In this document: piece by piece, positions 21,636-33,120 of the stretch
Position numbering within the stretch: the first letter of the stretch is position 1
How the letters are laid out: every line of letters starts with the position of its first letter
Assembly (NCBI RefSeq): GCF_030272615.1
Contig: NC_081410.1
Coordinates: forward strand, 291,992,457-292,052,456
Reading direction: 5' to 3'
Length of the DNA stretch: 60,000 nucleotides
Source: Cryptomeria japonica
Taxonomy: Eukaryota; Streptophyta; Pinopsida; Cupressales; Cupressaceae
Notes under the pieces: generated by a model
What the model was told of the DNA's origin: nothing
Seen by the model: the letters and a program-made list of their open reading frames with translations, nothing else
Databases searched by the model: none
Made by a program: the position numbers and the translations under genes

Positions 21636-22794
21636 TCAATTAGATGAAGAACTTCCTGCCGGTGGAGCACTGCTCTGTCCTTCCGGTGAAGCATCACTCT
21701 ATTCTGCTAGTGAAGTATTGGTTTGTTCTACCGGTGGAGGAGTATTCCCAATATTTAGATCAGCTTTTCTAATCCATTATTTTGAGAATTCTTGCTTAAC
21801 CTCTTCAAATTTTTCTTTACCTTTCAAGCTAAAACTTTTGTTGTCTACCGGTGTTCCTTTACTTCTACAGAATTTAGCAATATGCCCAATCTTGTTACAT
21901 GCATAACAAGTTACATTATTTTTTTGAATAGCTTTCCCATAACCTATGCCAGTTTGTGTTCTGCATTGATTGGATAAATGTCCAAAATCTTCCACAAACA
22001 TAACATCTCACATTCATTCTGTAGTTTTTTAGAATTGTGACCAACTTTGTTGCATTTAGAACATTGACCGGTGGGTGTGTTGATATTCTGATAATTTCTA
22101 GATCTACATTCATTTTCTCTATGACCATACTTATTACAGTTAAAGCATTTACCATTGAATTTATAAGCATTAGGTTGTCTTACCGGTTTGCTGTGATCCT
22201 GAGTATTTGCAGTACCGAAGCTTTCACCAACTTCAAAGCCAATTCCAGAAGTGTCACCTTTAGGTTTTTGATTTTTCATCAAAGTGCCAAGTTCCTCTGA
22301 GCTTTTCTTGAATTTTTCTTTGTGTTGATTTGCAGTTTCTAGTTCTCTTTCTAAGACTTCTTTTTGTCTCATCAGTTCATTTGAGTCATTCTAAGTATGC
22401 ATCAGATCCGTCTTCAACATGTCATTTTCATAGCTAAGTCTTGTGTCTCATTTGTTGCATCACTTAGTCTTCTAGTCAATTCTTCTTCATTCTTCTTCCT
22501 ATCCTCAATCTCTTTGCAAAATCTCATAGTCATATCTTGCATTTCATTTTTTGTTGTCATGATCTCTTGTTTCAGCTTGTTTATCATATCATTAAGTGAT
22601 TCCTTTTCATCATTCTCATTTTTCAATTTTTCACAAAGTTCTCTTCTCTTATTTCTTGCAACAGTAAAATTTTCTTGAAGTGCCTGAATGATGTCCTGAG
22701 CTTCTCTTAAATCATCTTCTAATTTGATATTTTTCAACTTTTTTGCATCATAGTCTGTAAGAGCTCCTTCCAGTTGCTTCATCAGATTTTCCAT
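21636..22794 (-). pseudogene. W ORF1: coiled-coil protein with CCHC zinc knuckles (gag-like)
   Basis: The ATG at 22794 (MENLMKQLEGALTDYD) lies about 55 bp after the PBS; the frame ends at 21636. The first 230 residues are coiled coil (NEMQDMTMRF near 22550 matches NEMQDLTMRL in Y). Knuckles follow: CFNCNKYGHRENEC near 22150, CSKCNKVGH near 22060, a degraded CYVCGRF near 22010, and CYACNKIGHIAKFC near 21905. Frame changes near 22400, 22040 and 21980 break it. The last knuckle is intact here but has lost its final Cys in Y. Confidence 0.8.
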
Positions 22795-22847
22795 CCTTAC
22801 CGGTGTCAAGATCTTCCTCAAGCTATTAGGCTTTTGAAAATAGAGGA

Positions 22848-22863
22848 CCAGGCTCTGATACCA
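22848..22863 (-). promoter_or_regulatory. Primer binding site of W
   Basis: The minus strand reads TGGTATCAGAGCCTGG, complementary to initiator tRNA-Met in its first 12 bases, two bases after the 5' LTR end at 22866. Confidence 0.92.
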
Positions 22864-22865
22864 AT

Positions 22866-23644
22866 TTTTAGCGATCCCACAGATACCAAGAGGGGGGGTG
22901 AATCAGTATCTGACCGGTAATTAGAATTTCTTACTTTAAAAAATGCTGAACATAATATAACAGTGTACCGGCATGCAAGAAATAATGCAATGAACAAAAT
23001 CAAGAACATCCACATGAAAAGCACACCATAACACAAGATGTTAACGAGGAAACCTGGTGTGGGAAAAACCTCGGTGGGATTTGTGACCCACAATATTCAC
23101 TCACTGGCTAATAAGAGAATATTACTTACAATAGGGGCCTGCACATGCAGGAAGGCCAACTGCCTAGAGCTCACTGCTCAATGGGAAGTCTCATTGACTT
23201 ACAATAAGGATTATACAAATCCAATATCTTGTACTACTTTACAATAGCATCTTCAATGCCTGATTCAGTACCGATTCCTACTTTGTTCTTTACATATACC
23301 CCTTGACCTATATTTCGCACAATAGGTCTGCCTAATATTTTCCTATATGCTTCTACTTCTCATCTAAAATGTCTACAATGATCTCTTTTATATATAAGAG
23401 TCATTTTATAATTTGCCAAGTTGGCTTACACATTTTTACAATAATAAACAAAATATAATATAACAAAATCCTGTTGGCCTCTGTGCCGGTATACTTCCTT
23501 TCTTCTGTGCCAGTGCCGGTGTAGAGTGTGATCTGCTGGTGCTGGTATAATGCCTTTGCCAGTGCCATAAGATTGCAAGGTTGCCATCAATGAAAAAACC
23601 TTCAATCACATACAATATCTCATTGGAGTGTGCATATGCCAACA
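22866..23644 (-). repeat. 5' LTR of W
   Basis: The 779-bp LTR starts TGTTGGCATATGC at 23644 on the minus strand. Its end has decayed to GCTAAAAA where the 3' copy keeps CCTAACA. It holds the same TATATAAAAGAG box (near 23390) and a reduced GCCGGT cluster, three intact motifs at 23485, 23514 and by degeneration elsewhere. Confidence 0.92.
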
Positions 23645-23649
23645 CTGCC

Positions 23650-24305
23650 ATCTAGCCCATCGCGTATCGGGGTAGCATGAGATAACATTTTTTGACAACC
23701 CAATGAAATTTACTATCTACTTCACATTCTCTTTCATTGGTATATGTTATATCGATCACCTCATTGACTATCGACACAACATTTTTCTCATGCCTCCAAT
23801 AATCAATTTTATGCCGATGAGCACCTTCTTCTATACTTCCTTTTGGTTCTCCTTCAGAGTGATCGGTCTAGGTCGTGTCGATAAGTTTTCTCATTATTTA
23901 TTCCAATCGGTCTTATCGGGGTAACTTACATGGATAGTTCAAACTTGATAATTATGCAAATTAAGCTCCTCTTCATATATCACTCGCACCTGTAACCTTT
24001 TATGGAAACTCTACATGTGTTAATAGATGAAAGAGACTATTACATAGGCCCAGAGAATGCCTTATAAGTCTCCCAATGCTGTCATGCTAAAACTTCCTCA
24101 TGTAGTTCATACTCAGTGCCAATGCTTAGCATGCCCTAGCGATGCTTGTCCAATTCTAAAAAATAGGGTCACATAGGGATTTTTTCTGATACTGCAGCAC
24201 ATATCCTGCACATACAATCCAACAATAAATGCTCTTATGTTTTAAATGTATACATAAAACATCAAAGAAATAACACAAAATATTTTATAAAAATGTGTGC
24301 TAACA
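23650..24305 (-). repeat. 5' arm of X, part 2
   Basis: This continues the X arm interrupted by W. The first 300 bp carry ATCGGGGTA and ATCGAT-like motifs (near 23667, 23752, 23862 and 23918); the rest is plain AT-rich sequence to the terminus GTGTGCTAACA. No gene is present. Confidence 0.55.
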
Positions 24306-27300
24306 ACCCATATTCAAGGAGGTTTCTGAAATTGCTAAGAAGGAAGACTCCGCGAGAGCATTTTCTAGGGTTCTTGATAGGGTGATGTATGTTGAAGATG
24401 TAAGGGCATACATTCACTGTACCCTGGAAGATCTAGGAAGAGAGGATATCAAAAGAATGTATCTATCCATGATACTGGGAGACTCAGGAACTATCAAACC
24501 AAAATACAAAGCAATTGAGGATTTAGGGTTAACCGGTAATCTGTACATAATGGAATTCAAGGATGAAGTCATCAGATATGTTATTAGAAGGGTTCACAAT
24601 GAGTTTATCTGGTTGGATAGGCCTTACATGATCACTAAGGAGGCTATTCAAGTAGTCATCGACTTACCCAAAGTCAGACAAGAACCTGGTAAGAAACTTT
24701 CCAACACTGAGGTCGACAAAATCACACATGCAACTCCTGATAGTAGATCAATGAGGATCAACACAATCACTAACACTGATGTGAAATTTGCAAGCATGAT
24801 AATATGTTATAAGGTAACTCAATCCAATAGATTGAATTCTATTTCTAGTTCATGCATTCATGCTGCATATCAGATGCTAAGGATTAATGCAAAATATGAT
24901 TTATGTGAATGGATGAGGAGTGAATTGATGTTGAACCTTGGGAAGATCAAGGGAGTTAAGAAAGGAACTTTCAGATATGGAAATTTGATTGTTTGTTTAA
25001 TGCTTTACTTCCTAAATGAGCTACTTGGTCTTGGCAAGAAGCGTTGTGCTCATGACATATGGGTAGCTATGCAAATCAAGGAAGAAATCACCAGTCTTGG
25101 TACAAAGAAAGATGAGAAACTTTGGGGGTATTTCAAAACATTCCAAGAAAACATTAGGCAGAGGGACAGAATATCAAAGAAAATTATGGAGAAGTACAAG
25201 AAAATTGTGGAGAAGTACTCCACTAATATCTATTTTATGGTTAAAACTACCCTTATGGAAGCAGTTGAACCTAGTACAATCTGGATTACTGAGCTTGGAT
25301 ATGAAGTGGATGATTGCATTTTTGAAGTCTATGCAAAAATGCTGCTAGATGCCCCATTGGATGACAAAACAAAGCATTTTGGTACAACAGAAGAAAATGC
25401 CCTTGAAGTCAAAATTGGTTTTAACATGAAGAGAAGAGAGAAGAAAATAGAAAAGATGTCTGCAAATGTACAAGATGTAATTCATAAGATAGACACTCAA
25501 CTAGGTTCTAAATCCAAACTGGCAATAGAATCAACAATGGCTAGTACTGCAAAGGTGACAAAGCCTGAAACTTACATTTCTACCATCACTTCTGATTCTG
25601 ACCTTGAGAACAATGAACCTCTAGCTTTCAGAAGGGTACAAAGGAATAAAGTGGATCATCCACCGATAGCAAAGAAGGCGACAGAGCCTAGGAGGAGACT
25701 TGTTATAAAGGCAACTAAACCTACTGCACCACCACCTCCAATAAGGAAGCCTACACAAAAGAGGAAACCAATCACATCTACACCGACAACAACAAAAAAG
25801 AAGAAGAAGAGTGATGATACTGAAACCTGTAAGACTAAAAAGACCCGTGTTGAGATAATTGATGAAATTACAAAAGATGGAATTTTGAAAATGTATCTAT
25901 GTATCATGAAGATTTAGAGGATGATGAGAAAAATGAAATAGAAGAGGCCATTTTGTTACATATAGAGATTTTTAAGAAAGTCTTAATAGAAATTTTTAAG
26001 GAGATACCTCTATCTCTGTTTAATAAACTTGATGCTAGAAGACTTGACGCTGTCAAGAGAAATAGGGAGATTAAGGAAGTAGCACTTTTAAAAATGTGTG
26101 GTTCTATAAACAATGAGGAAATGAAAAGATGCATAGATGTTGCAAATAGGACAACTTTTAGTAGTAAACCGTGGCAGATAAGTCTAATGATGGGCAAAGT
26201 AAATGAGGTGATAAATGAGACCAGTAAGGGTTGGACCAAATTATTCTAGAAGAATCCAAATTTTCTTACATCTCAAGTAGAATTTGAAAAGGCTACATCT
26301 TCCACCATTCCTGACAAATCAAAAGGGAAAGGTATTTTGGGTAGTTCAACTCCAATTTTGACCACACCAATAGTAACTATAAACATACAGACACAACCAA
26401 TAGTAATGGAGAGTGTACAGTCCATACTGATTGAAACTATTTTTGAGCAAGGAAATGTACAGAATACTATAAATATTGTAGATAATAATACTCCACTGAC
26501 AATAATTGACACTGCACCAAGTGGCAAAGCCATTGGTGTAAAAGAGGTTGGAGAGGATAAGGTAAAGGAAATTGAATCTATACCGGTAGTTAAAACTGAT
26601 TCCCCAGCAAAGGTTTTGGCAATTGACACTTCTTAGGTTGAGAAGAAATTCTTCACTGAGATGAGTCCCATTGAGTTGATGATGATGACAACTCAGAATT
26701 TATTGAAGGAGGGTACTACAGACAAGGGAATAACTGATCAATTAGTTACAATATTGCACAAATTGACACCTGATTGTAAGATTCAAGATGGAGCAATCTC
26801 TTCCGGCAAGCTCAAGACTCTAACATAATATATTTCTAACAATTTTCAATCTCTGAGGTAGATTGTAGATCAGCAGGCTTTAGAAAGATTCACTACAGCT
26901 AAAAGAACAACCTTAGACCAGATCATTGAAACAGAGAAAAATAAAATTGAGGCCAAACTCATTCTTATTGAGAATTGCTTGAAACAAGGTACAAATATCT
27001 ACAGGGTTTGTTGTAACATAGGAATTCTTATAGCTAATGTAGATAAAAAATTAAAGAGTTACATGATAAAATAGCTAGCATTGAAAACTCTTTTGATGGA
27101 TTAACCACACGACCACATCTATTGATGGACAAATTTTATCCTTGGAGAACCAAATTTATGCTTTTGAGAAGGAGAGAGATAAAGTCATTAGGAGAGAAAG
27201 AAGTCTTAGAGGATTGGTGAGTGCCATATTGGATTCACTAGGTGTTCATAAGAGAGAGTGCATGGACATGATTGCTAAACCCACACCAGCATATGTCAAA

Positions 27301-27435
27301 GAGAAGGAAACACTTGCCCACTTACTAAGTGGACTGGCATCTATATCTGACACCTTCAAAACTGGTTGGGATACATATCTTCAGTTGTTGAATAAGGCTT
27401 ACTCCAAAATTTTAAAGTTTGTTAAACTCCATTGA

Positions 27436-27663
27436 AATTAACAGTATTCATTTATTCTTTTGTTCTAAATTCGTTCAATTCTTACACCGGTCTTTGGCAT
27501 TGATGCCAAAGGGGGAATATGTATATATGTGAAAAATATCAGAAAAATTAGACAGGATCACATGGGAAGGATATCAGGATGTCAGAACGAGTGTATTTCT
27601 CAGGGAGAGCATAATTCAATTGAATCGATAGGGAATCCATTTTTCACATGAGTGTTGCTATCA
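27436..27663 (+). other. 3' untranslated region of Y with an extra PPT-like hairpin
   Basis: This short stretch follows ORF2. It contains TTTGGCATTGATGCCAAA (27494-27511), a palindrome running straight into GGGGGA. It is thus an upstream copy of the PPT motif, about 160 bp before the one used. Confidence 0.6.
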
Positions 27664-27680
27664 ATGCCAAAGGGGGAGAT
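27664..27680 (+). promoter_or_regulatory. Polypurine tract of Y
   Basis: ATGCCAAAGGGGGAGAT directly precedes the 3' LTR start TGTTGG at 27681. Confidence 0.9.
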
Positions 27681-28577
27681 TGTTGGCAATTGATACTCAT
27701 CGGATAAATTTTGTTGTCATTGATGGCAACAAGACTAGATGAAAGTCATATACAAGCAGACACTGATTTTGGAGCATTGAGGGCTACAACGACACCTACA
27801 CCGGCACCAACATCAGTACTTGAAGGAAGCTGACATCAAGGGAGATTTATTTTGTAAATCATTTTGTAATTATTGTCAAGGCCGATATTGAATAAATTTT
27901 GTAATACATTGTAAGCCGACATAAGGCATATTGTTTGTAATGGGTATATAGGCCAGTCTGCTAGGTCATTTTGAATATGATACAAGATATGTAAAAGGAT
28001 GTGACATAGGAGAACATAGAAGAACTATATAATGCAAAGTGTATGTATGTAGATCATTTGTATGTGAATGTTATATCATGCAATGATCTGTAGATATCTT
28101 GGAAAGCATTCTTGGAGGAGAAGAGATACAGGTAGTAGTGTTCAGGGTTTATGAACCGGTACAGAGATGAGCTAGAACTGGAACTCTATTTGGCATAGTA
28201 GATGCATTTTTGAGTTCAATTTTATTGTTTTAATTTAGTAGAAGCTTGTAGTCAGTGAGACTCTTTAGTGATGAGCAATATGCTCTAGGCAGTGTGCCTT
28301 CCTGCATGTGCATTCCCCCATTATATGTAACATCCTTTCATATCATCAGTGAACTAATATTGTGGGTCACAAATCCCATCGTGGTTTTTCCTCTTTTAGG
28401 TTTTCCACGTATAAATTCTATGTATTATGGTGTTCATTTATGTAGATGGTTTATTTGCTTCAAGTTATATGTTTATTTGTTTACCAGTTTATATATGTAT
28501 GGTATAAAAGGATAAAATGTTGTGTTACTGATAAAAAACTGATTCACCCCCCCTGTTAGTGTTCTTAGATCCCAACA
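27681..28577 (+). repeat. 3' LTR of Y
   Basis: The 897-bp LTR starts TGTTGGCAATTGATACTC and ends GATCCCAACA, followed by the ACAAC duplication. It is collinear with 9384-10285. It retains the TG that the 5' copy lost. Confidence 0.93.
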
Positions 28578-28582
28578 ACAAC

Positions 28583-30562
28583 TTCTCTCCACAAATTTTT
28601 TGCTACACCTCCTTGTATCAACATCATTCTAGTAGCTTCAACAACTGATCGGTTGTTCCTCTCTGCAATACCATTTTGTTGTGGTGTCCTCAGTGCAGAA
28701 AGTTGCTGTTTGATACCATTTTCTTCACAATATCTAGTGAATTCCTCAGAAATAAATTCACCACCTTGATCAGTCCTCAGATATTTTATCTTCTTACCAC
28801 TCTCCTTTTCAGCTAAGGCCTTGAATGCCTTGAACTTATGAAACTCTTCTATTTTATCTTTCAAGAATGTGACCCACATCATTCTTGAGAAATCATCAGT
28901 GAAGATCATAAAGTATTTGTCATCTTGAATAATTTGAGTCCTTATTGGTCTACAGAGGTCTGTATGAACCAAATCTAACAAATTTTCCACTAAAAAAGAT
29001 TTGCTCTTGAAAATTGAGAATGTCATCTTTCCCAACTGACATTCCTTACATAGAGCATTGACTGGTTTGTCCAACTGAGGCAAACCTCTCACTGTCCTAG
29101 ACTTAGTCACTTTAACAATGTTATCAAAATTTATATAACAAAATCTCCTATGCCAAAGCCAACTATCATCTACTTTAGCAATTAAATAATTGCTGACTTT
29201 AGGATTCAGGTGAAACAAGTTACCTTTAGTCTGCTTGCTAGTTGCAATCAATTCACCTTCTCTCCCATAGATTTTACACATACCATTCTTAAACTCTAAT
29301 CGATATCCTCTATCATTGAGTTGAGAAACACTCAAAAGATTATTCTTTAGATCTTGAACCTAGTAGACATCATCTCCATTAAGAGAAATAGTTCCCTTAC
29401 CTTTAACTGTGCAGGGTGAGTCATTACAAAATCTTATAACTCTGCCATCAAATTCCTTCAAAGAAAGAAATTTTCTCCTGTCATCGGTCATGTGATGTGA
29501 ACAACCACTATCAATGATCCAATCATCAGAATTATCCATGGGAGAAACTAAAGCCTTCTAATTAGATGTTTCCTCTCTAATGGCTACAAACATAATGTCT
29601 TCATTAACATCACCATCAAATTCGTCATCAGTGATACCACCATCAACTGCAATAAGATAATCTCTTTTGCCTTTTCCCTTGTACTTCTTGAACTTCTCTC
29701 GCTTCTCCTCATTATCACCATTAGGACAGTTAGCTATAATGTGTCCAATCTTGTTGCATGCAAAACATTTTAAAGGTAATTTACCTCTATATTTACTAGT
29801 TCCTCTGGGCAACCGCTTGGCCAACAATTCTTCAAGCTCAACCAAACTTTCTTCATCATCAACTTCTCTGCTGGATCTAGATTCATAACTGTGACTAACA
29901 TCTCTACTTTTCCTCATAGATGGGTTAGAAACTAAAGCTCTAAATGCAAACTCAAATTTCTAAACACTACCATCATAACCATTTAATTCAAAAGCAGTAA
30001 GTTTACCAATGATGGAGTTAAGGGTTACCTTAGTTTTGTCAATATATTTTAGCTCCGGAATGGCTGCAACTCGAATAGCATAGACTAGTAGCAGGATTCT
30101 CAACACCTTACTAACTACTATGTCATCTTCCACTTTACCACCTGCACTCTTGATCTCACCAACTATCTCTTTTATCCTTTGACCATACTGTTGGATATTG
30201 TCACCTTTAGCCATCCACATGTCATCAAAATTTCCTCTTAAACTCTCTTCCTTGGCAATCTTCACATGTTCATCACTACTATAAATCTCTTCAATTTTCT
30301 TCCATACCTCATATGCAGTCTCCCAACCATGGACATCAACATATTCTGCATCAGACAAAGAACTGATAATAGCCTCCAGTGCTTGATTGTTTTCTTGGTG
30401 CTCTTTCTTCTGATCATCAGTCATAATCCCACTAGGTGCAACATATTGAGTACCAACATGTTCCCAGTATTGATTTCCTAGACTCTTGATATAAATTTTC
30501 ATTCTATCACTCCATATTCTATAGTTCTCTCTATTAAACTTTGGACCTTCCTTATTCATCAT
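28583..30562 (-). pseudogene. copia-3 gag-protease-integrase (upstream of insertion Y)
   Basis: One minus-strand frame starts at the ATG at 30562. Gag runs to about 29900, with a complete zinc knuckle CFACNKIGHIIANC near 29765. The protease motif DSGCSHHMT lies near 29510. Integrase has LWHRRF, the CKECQLGKM zinc-binding part near 29050, and catalytic residues in HTDLCRP, LRTDQGGEF and PQQNGIAERNN (near 28965, 28785 and 28675). Only three in-frame stops are seen (near 29959, 29557 and 29363). It is thus the best-preserved copia polyprotein here, until Y cuts it at 28583. Products would be the particle protein, its protease and the DNA-joining enzyme. Confidence 0.93.
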
Positions 30563-30618
30563 GTTTTACAAGATCTTTACCTCAAGCTATTAGGCTTAGA
30601 CCTTAGAGGACCTGAGAA

Positions 30619-30630
30619 GCTCTGATACCA
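30619..30630 (-). promoter_or_regulatory. Primer binding site of copia-3
   Basis: The minus strand reads TGGTATCAGAGC, the initiator tRNA-Met complement, two bases after the LTR end ATACCATCA. Confidence 0.9.
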
Positions 30631-30632
30631 AT

Positions 30633-32001
30633 TGATGGTATGATGAAAGAATAAGGACCTGGTCAACTAATGAGAGGGGGAGGTGAGGGGGTAAATCAGT
30701 AGATAGAAAAAATGATAATAAAATTTCACAAATCTCAAAATCAATCTCTCAAAGTAAGCTTTAGAACTTTAAACCACTAAACTATAAATGCAATATCACT
30801 GTCAAAATAAACTATCAAGTTAAACCGGTTGTCTATTACAATAGATTAACAGTAAACAACTTGAAACTCATAAACATCCAAATACTTTTACTGACATAAG
30901 TAAAACTTAATTTCATATTGCTGCCGGTTATAATGACTTATCAAAGTGGATTAAGTAGTTAAGCAAATCAACCATAGAAAACATAACCACAAAAACATTC
31001 ACCACTTGACACAATATTTTGTCGTGGAAACCCAAATGGGAAAAACCATAGTGAGATGAGATTCACAAGATAACTATCTGAGCTCTTCTAAAGTTTGCCT
31101 GTTAGGAGACAAGCCTGTTAAAGCTTTACAAAAAGTCTTGTTAAGAACATATTCTGTTAGGGACCACCTGGTTAAGGGATTGACAATAATGCCTTGTTAG
31201 AAGCAATACCCTGTGAGGAGTAACCTCGGTAGAGGATTTTAAATCCAAGCTAATGGACCACCTAGTTAGAGGATTTAAATAACACCAAGCTTGTTAGAGC
31301 TTACCCGGTTAGGGGATTTCAAAAACTTTTGTAATTGTTAGAGAACAATAGGAGTTTGTTGATCTGTTTGAATAGCACTACACTTGCTTGTTCAGATCCT
31401 TTTCATGCTCCTATCTACCTTTGACATAATCTGTAGATACATCATTTGGTTCGGCAACCACACACTCAACTGAAACTTTGCCAACTCTGAAACAAAACAA
31501 CTCATTGACCTTATAAAAAAATCAATAGGTTGGTAACACAAGAAAAACCTAATTCTCTCATAGAGATTACAAACAAGTCGGGTTGAGTATGACCATTGGA
31601 TTACATAACAATCTCTACACATCATTCAAGAAATCCTCGACCGCTCCTTGATCACCACTTCATCGAACTCAGTAACTCATCATGCACTTTGCATTACATG
31701 TAATATACTTGCTCATTCCCTAGACAAAAACCATTATCTCAACATGCCAAAAACACTTTGAAACTCTCCTCATACAATATGAATACGTGTCATAATCATT
31801 ACTGCTCATCATCAAATCATAAACTAATACAACCAATTCACCAAACTTAAATGGTTAGGGTTTATCAAATCAATAGGTAGGGTTTACCGGTTCAACTCTC
31901 CAATACTTAGTGATACCAGTTCATTCCACAAACTTACCTATCGGTTACAGTTTCCTTCACTAGCTCTTCCTACTGGTTACAAAACAACATTAGAATAATA
32001 T
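30633..32001 (-). repeat. 5' LTR of copia-3, larger part (remainder at 54743-54812)
   Basis: The LTR runs on the minus strand from TGTTGGCATTTCC (54812) to the T insertion point, resumes at 32001, and ends at 30633; about 1.4 kb in all. It carries the GTTTCCACGAC block (near 31025) and the C-rich end also seen in copia-2. AATAT at 31997-32001 is repeated at 54738-54742. No gene lies within. The right end is followed by TCCAC and a piece of another copia LTR. Confidence 0.8.
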
Positions 32002-33105
32002 TGTTGTGCCTGTGAAGTGTGATACCTGCAGTTGCAACATAAACACTCAATAGATCATTACAAGCATGGTTAGCAAATTAAAAGCAAATGAAAGGTAAAC
32101 CATGACAAAGCAATCTATCACCTCCTAAGAGATGCGAGTATGGATTTTCTCTCAGATTTGGATAAGCAATCTAGTGACTTGACTACACCTAGACGAAGGA
32201 TTTGAAATAATAATGATATGCAAGCTAGATGAGATTGATTATGCTAGGTTGATCCAAGAGTCTAATTAAGCTAATGATATGCATGATTAAGCTATGATGA
32301 TGACACAATTAAGCTATAAAAGAGATTGATTAAGCTACATGATTCAATAATTATGCTAGAAAATGATCAAATTAAGCTAATGCAATTGCCTATAATAACA
32401 ATGCTCAAATGATATGCCTATAGTAATAATGCCTAAATTGATGATGAGATGGGATTCTTTGTGCTCCAAAATGGGAGATATTTATAGGATTTCCAAGGCC
32501 AGGGATGAGGTGGCAGGAATCAACGATCAAGATTGAGTCTAAAGACATCAAGGGTGAAATTGGAGGAGGTTGAAGAAGAGGTTGGAGGAAGGGACACTTG
32601 CCATCTCTGTGGTGACAAGTGTCAAGGATCCTTGCCAATAAGAGGGAAAGTGTCGAAGAGAGGAGACATGTGGCCAAAGTGCCATGTGTCTCAAGGGGAT
32701 AATATCCACACCATAGGAGGCTAGGATAAGGAGGCTATAATTTGCAAGATAAGATAGGGTTAGGCAAAACCGAAGGTTAGGAGGCATGTGGGTAATTTGA
32801 ATTTAAAAATTCAAATAGTAGGAAAAGACTATTACTTTTCAACAACTCATAAATTGATTTGTTTTGATTAATTAGGAGATTAGAAGAATTGATTGAAATG
32901 GGGGGAGGATTAATTAATTTGAATTAATTAATCAAAGGGGACTATTGAAATGAACCTATTAAATAAATCCTTAGATTTATTAATAAGTAGATGAAAGGGA
33001 GAATTTAATCAAATTGCTAATGAATTCAATTAAATTAGGAAGTGGGACTGATTAAATAATTGCTTATTTAATTAATTATCTTCAGATCATTTTTAGGTGT
33101 ATACA
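32002..33105 (-). repeat. 3' LTR of T
   Basis: The 1104-bp LTR runs from TGTATACACC (33105) to GGCACAACA (32002) on the minus strand. It matches 53600-54737 throughout, with several small indels. A TATA box TATAAATA is at 32479-32486. Confidence 0.92.
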
Positions 33106-33120
33106 TTTTTCCCCTCTTTG
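33106..33120 (-). promoter_or_regulatory. Polypurine tract of T
   Basis: The minus strand reads CAAAGAGGGGAAAAA immediately before the LTR start TGTATACA. Confidence 0.85.

Larger units (their letters stand above)
17062..23644 (-). mobile_element. Non-autonomous LTR retrotransposon 'W' (two-gene type)
   Basis: It is complete. LTRs lie at 22866-23644 (5') and 17062-17857 (3'), with PBS, ORF1, ORF2 and PPT in order on the minus strand. CTACC (17057-17061) and CTGCC (23645-23649) form a 5-bp duplication with one mismatch. It sits in the 5' arm of X, so it is the youngest layer of this nest (copia-3, Y, X, W). It encodes no protease, RT, RNase H or integrase. Both ORFs are homologous to those of Y, while its LTRs are clearly different, so W and Y are separate families with the same gene set. 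Confidence 0.9.
11912..24305 (-). mobile_element. Element 'X': solo-LTR-like unit carrying an unknown ORF, split by W
   Basis: The ends are TGTTGG (11912) and CTAACA (24305), flanked by GCCCA (11907-11911) and ACCCA (24306-24310), a 5-bp duplication with one change. Net of W it is about 5.8 kb. The first kilobase is not repeated at the right end, so it has no LTRs of its own. Read on the minus strand it runs: dyad-rich arm (24305 to about 16030, around W), ORF 15852-12923, a TATA-like site near 12893, and a 3' arm to 11912. The 3' arm matches the end of S. I interpret it as a solo LTR with the ORF inside U3; an unknown element class is the alternative. Confidence 0.7.
11836..27435 (+). pseudogene. 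Y ORF2: large protein of unknown function, interrupted by X
   Basis: Exactly 25 codons plus one base lie left of X (11836-11911). The frame resumes at 24311, after the duplicated ACCCA (24306-24310), and matches W ORF2 across the join: NPTIV near the start, RPIF at the join. After removal of X it is about 1,060 codons. The N-terminal domain (to about residue 260) has FIWLDRPYMITKEAI, DLCEWMRSEL and KGTFRYGNLIVCLML, close to W (FFWLDAIHKITKEAV, DICEWLKDEL). This resembles the 'putative plant transposon protein' group, a family assignment I cannot verify. A Lys-rich, NLS-like stretch lies near 25790-25815. Frame changes near 25895 and after 26250 plus stops make it dead. Confidence 0.75.
9384..28577 (+). 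mobile_element. Non-autonomous LTR retrotransposon 'Y' (two-gene type), split by X and W
   Basis: It is flanked by a perfect 5-bp duplication ACAAC (9379-9383 and 28578-28582). LTRs lie at 9384-10285 and 27681-28577, with a PBS at 10288 and PPT at 27664-27680. X (11912-24305) removed, the element is about 6.8 kb. It encodes a coiled-coil/zinc-knuckle ORF1 and a large unknown ORF2, but no protease, RT, RNase H or integrase. It must have been copied by enzymes from another element. The iMet-type PBS, C-rich LTR end and repeated PPT suggest a copia partner, possibly of the Sirevirus type. Confidence 0.85.

Noticed and set aside
24382-25917. Functional host gene (511-codon open frame)
   Set aside because: It lies between the LTRs of Y, its 5' end is found beyond insertion X, and it has a homologue at the same place in W, so it is an element gene (Y ORF2).
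25656-26239. Minus-strand ORFs over Y ORF2 with apparent membrane segments
   Set aside because: They are shadows of the Lys- and Glu-rich Y ORF2; the hydrophobic runs come from complementary codons.
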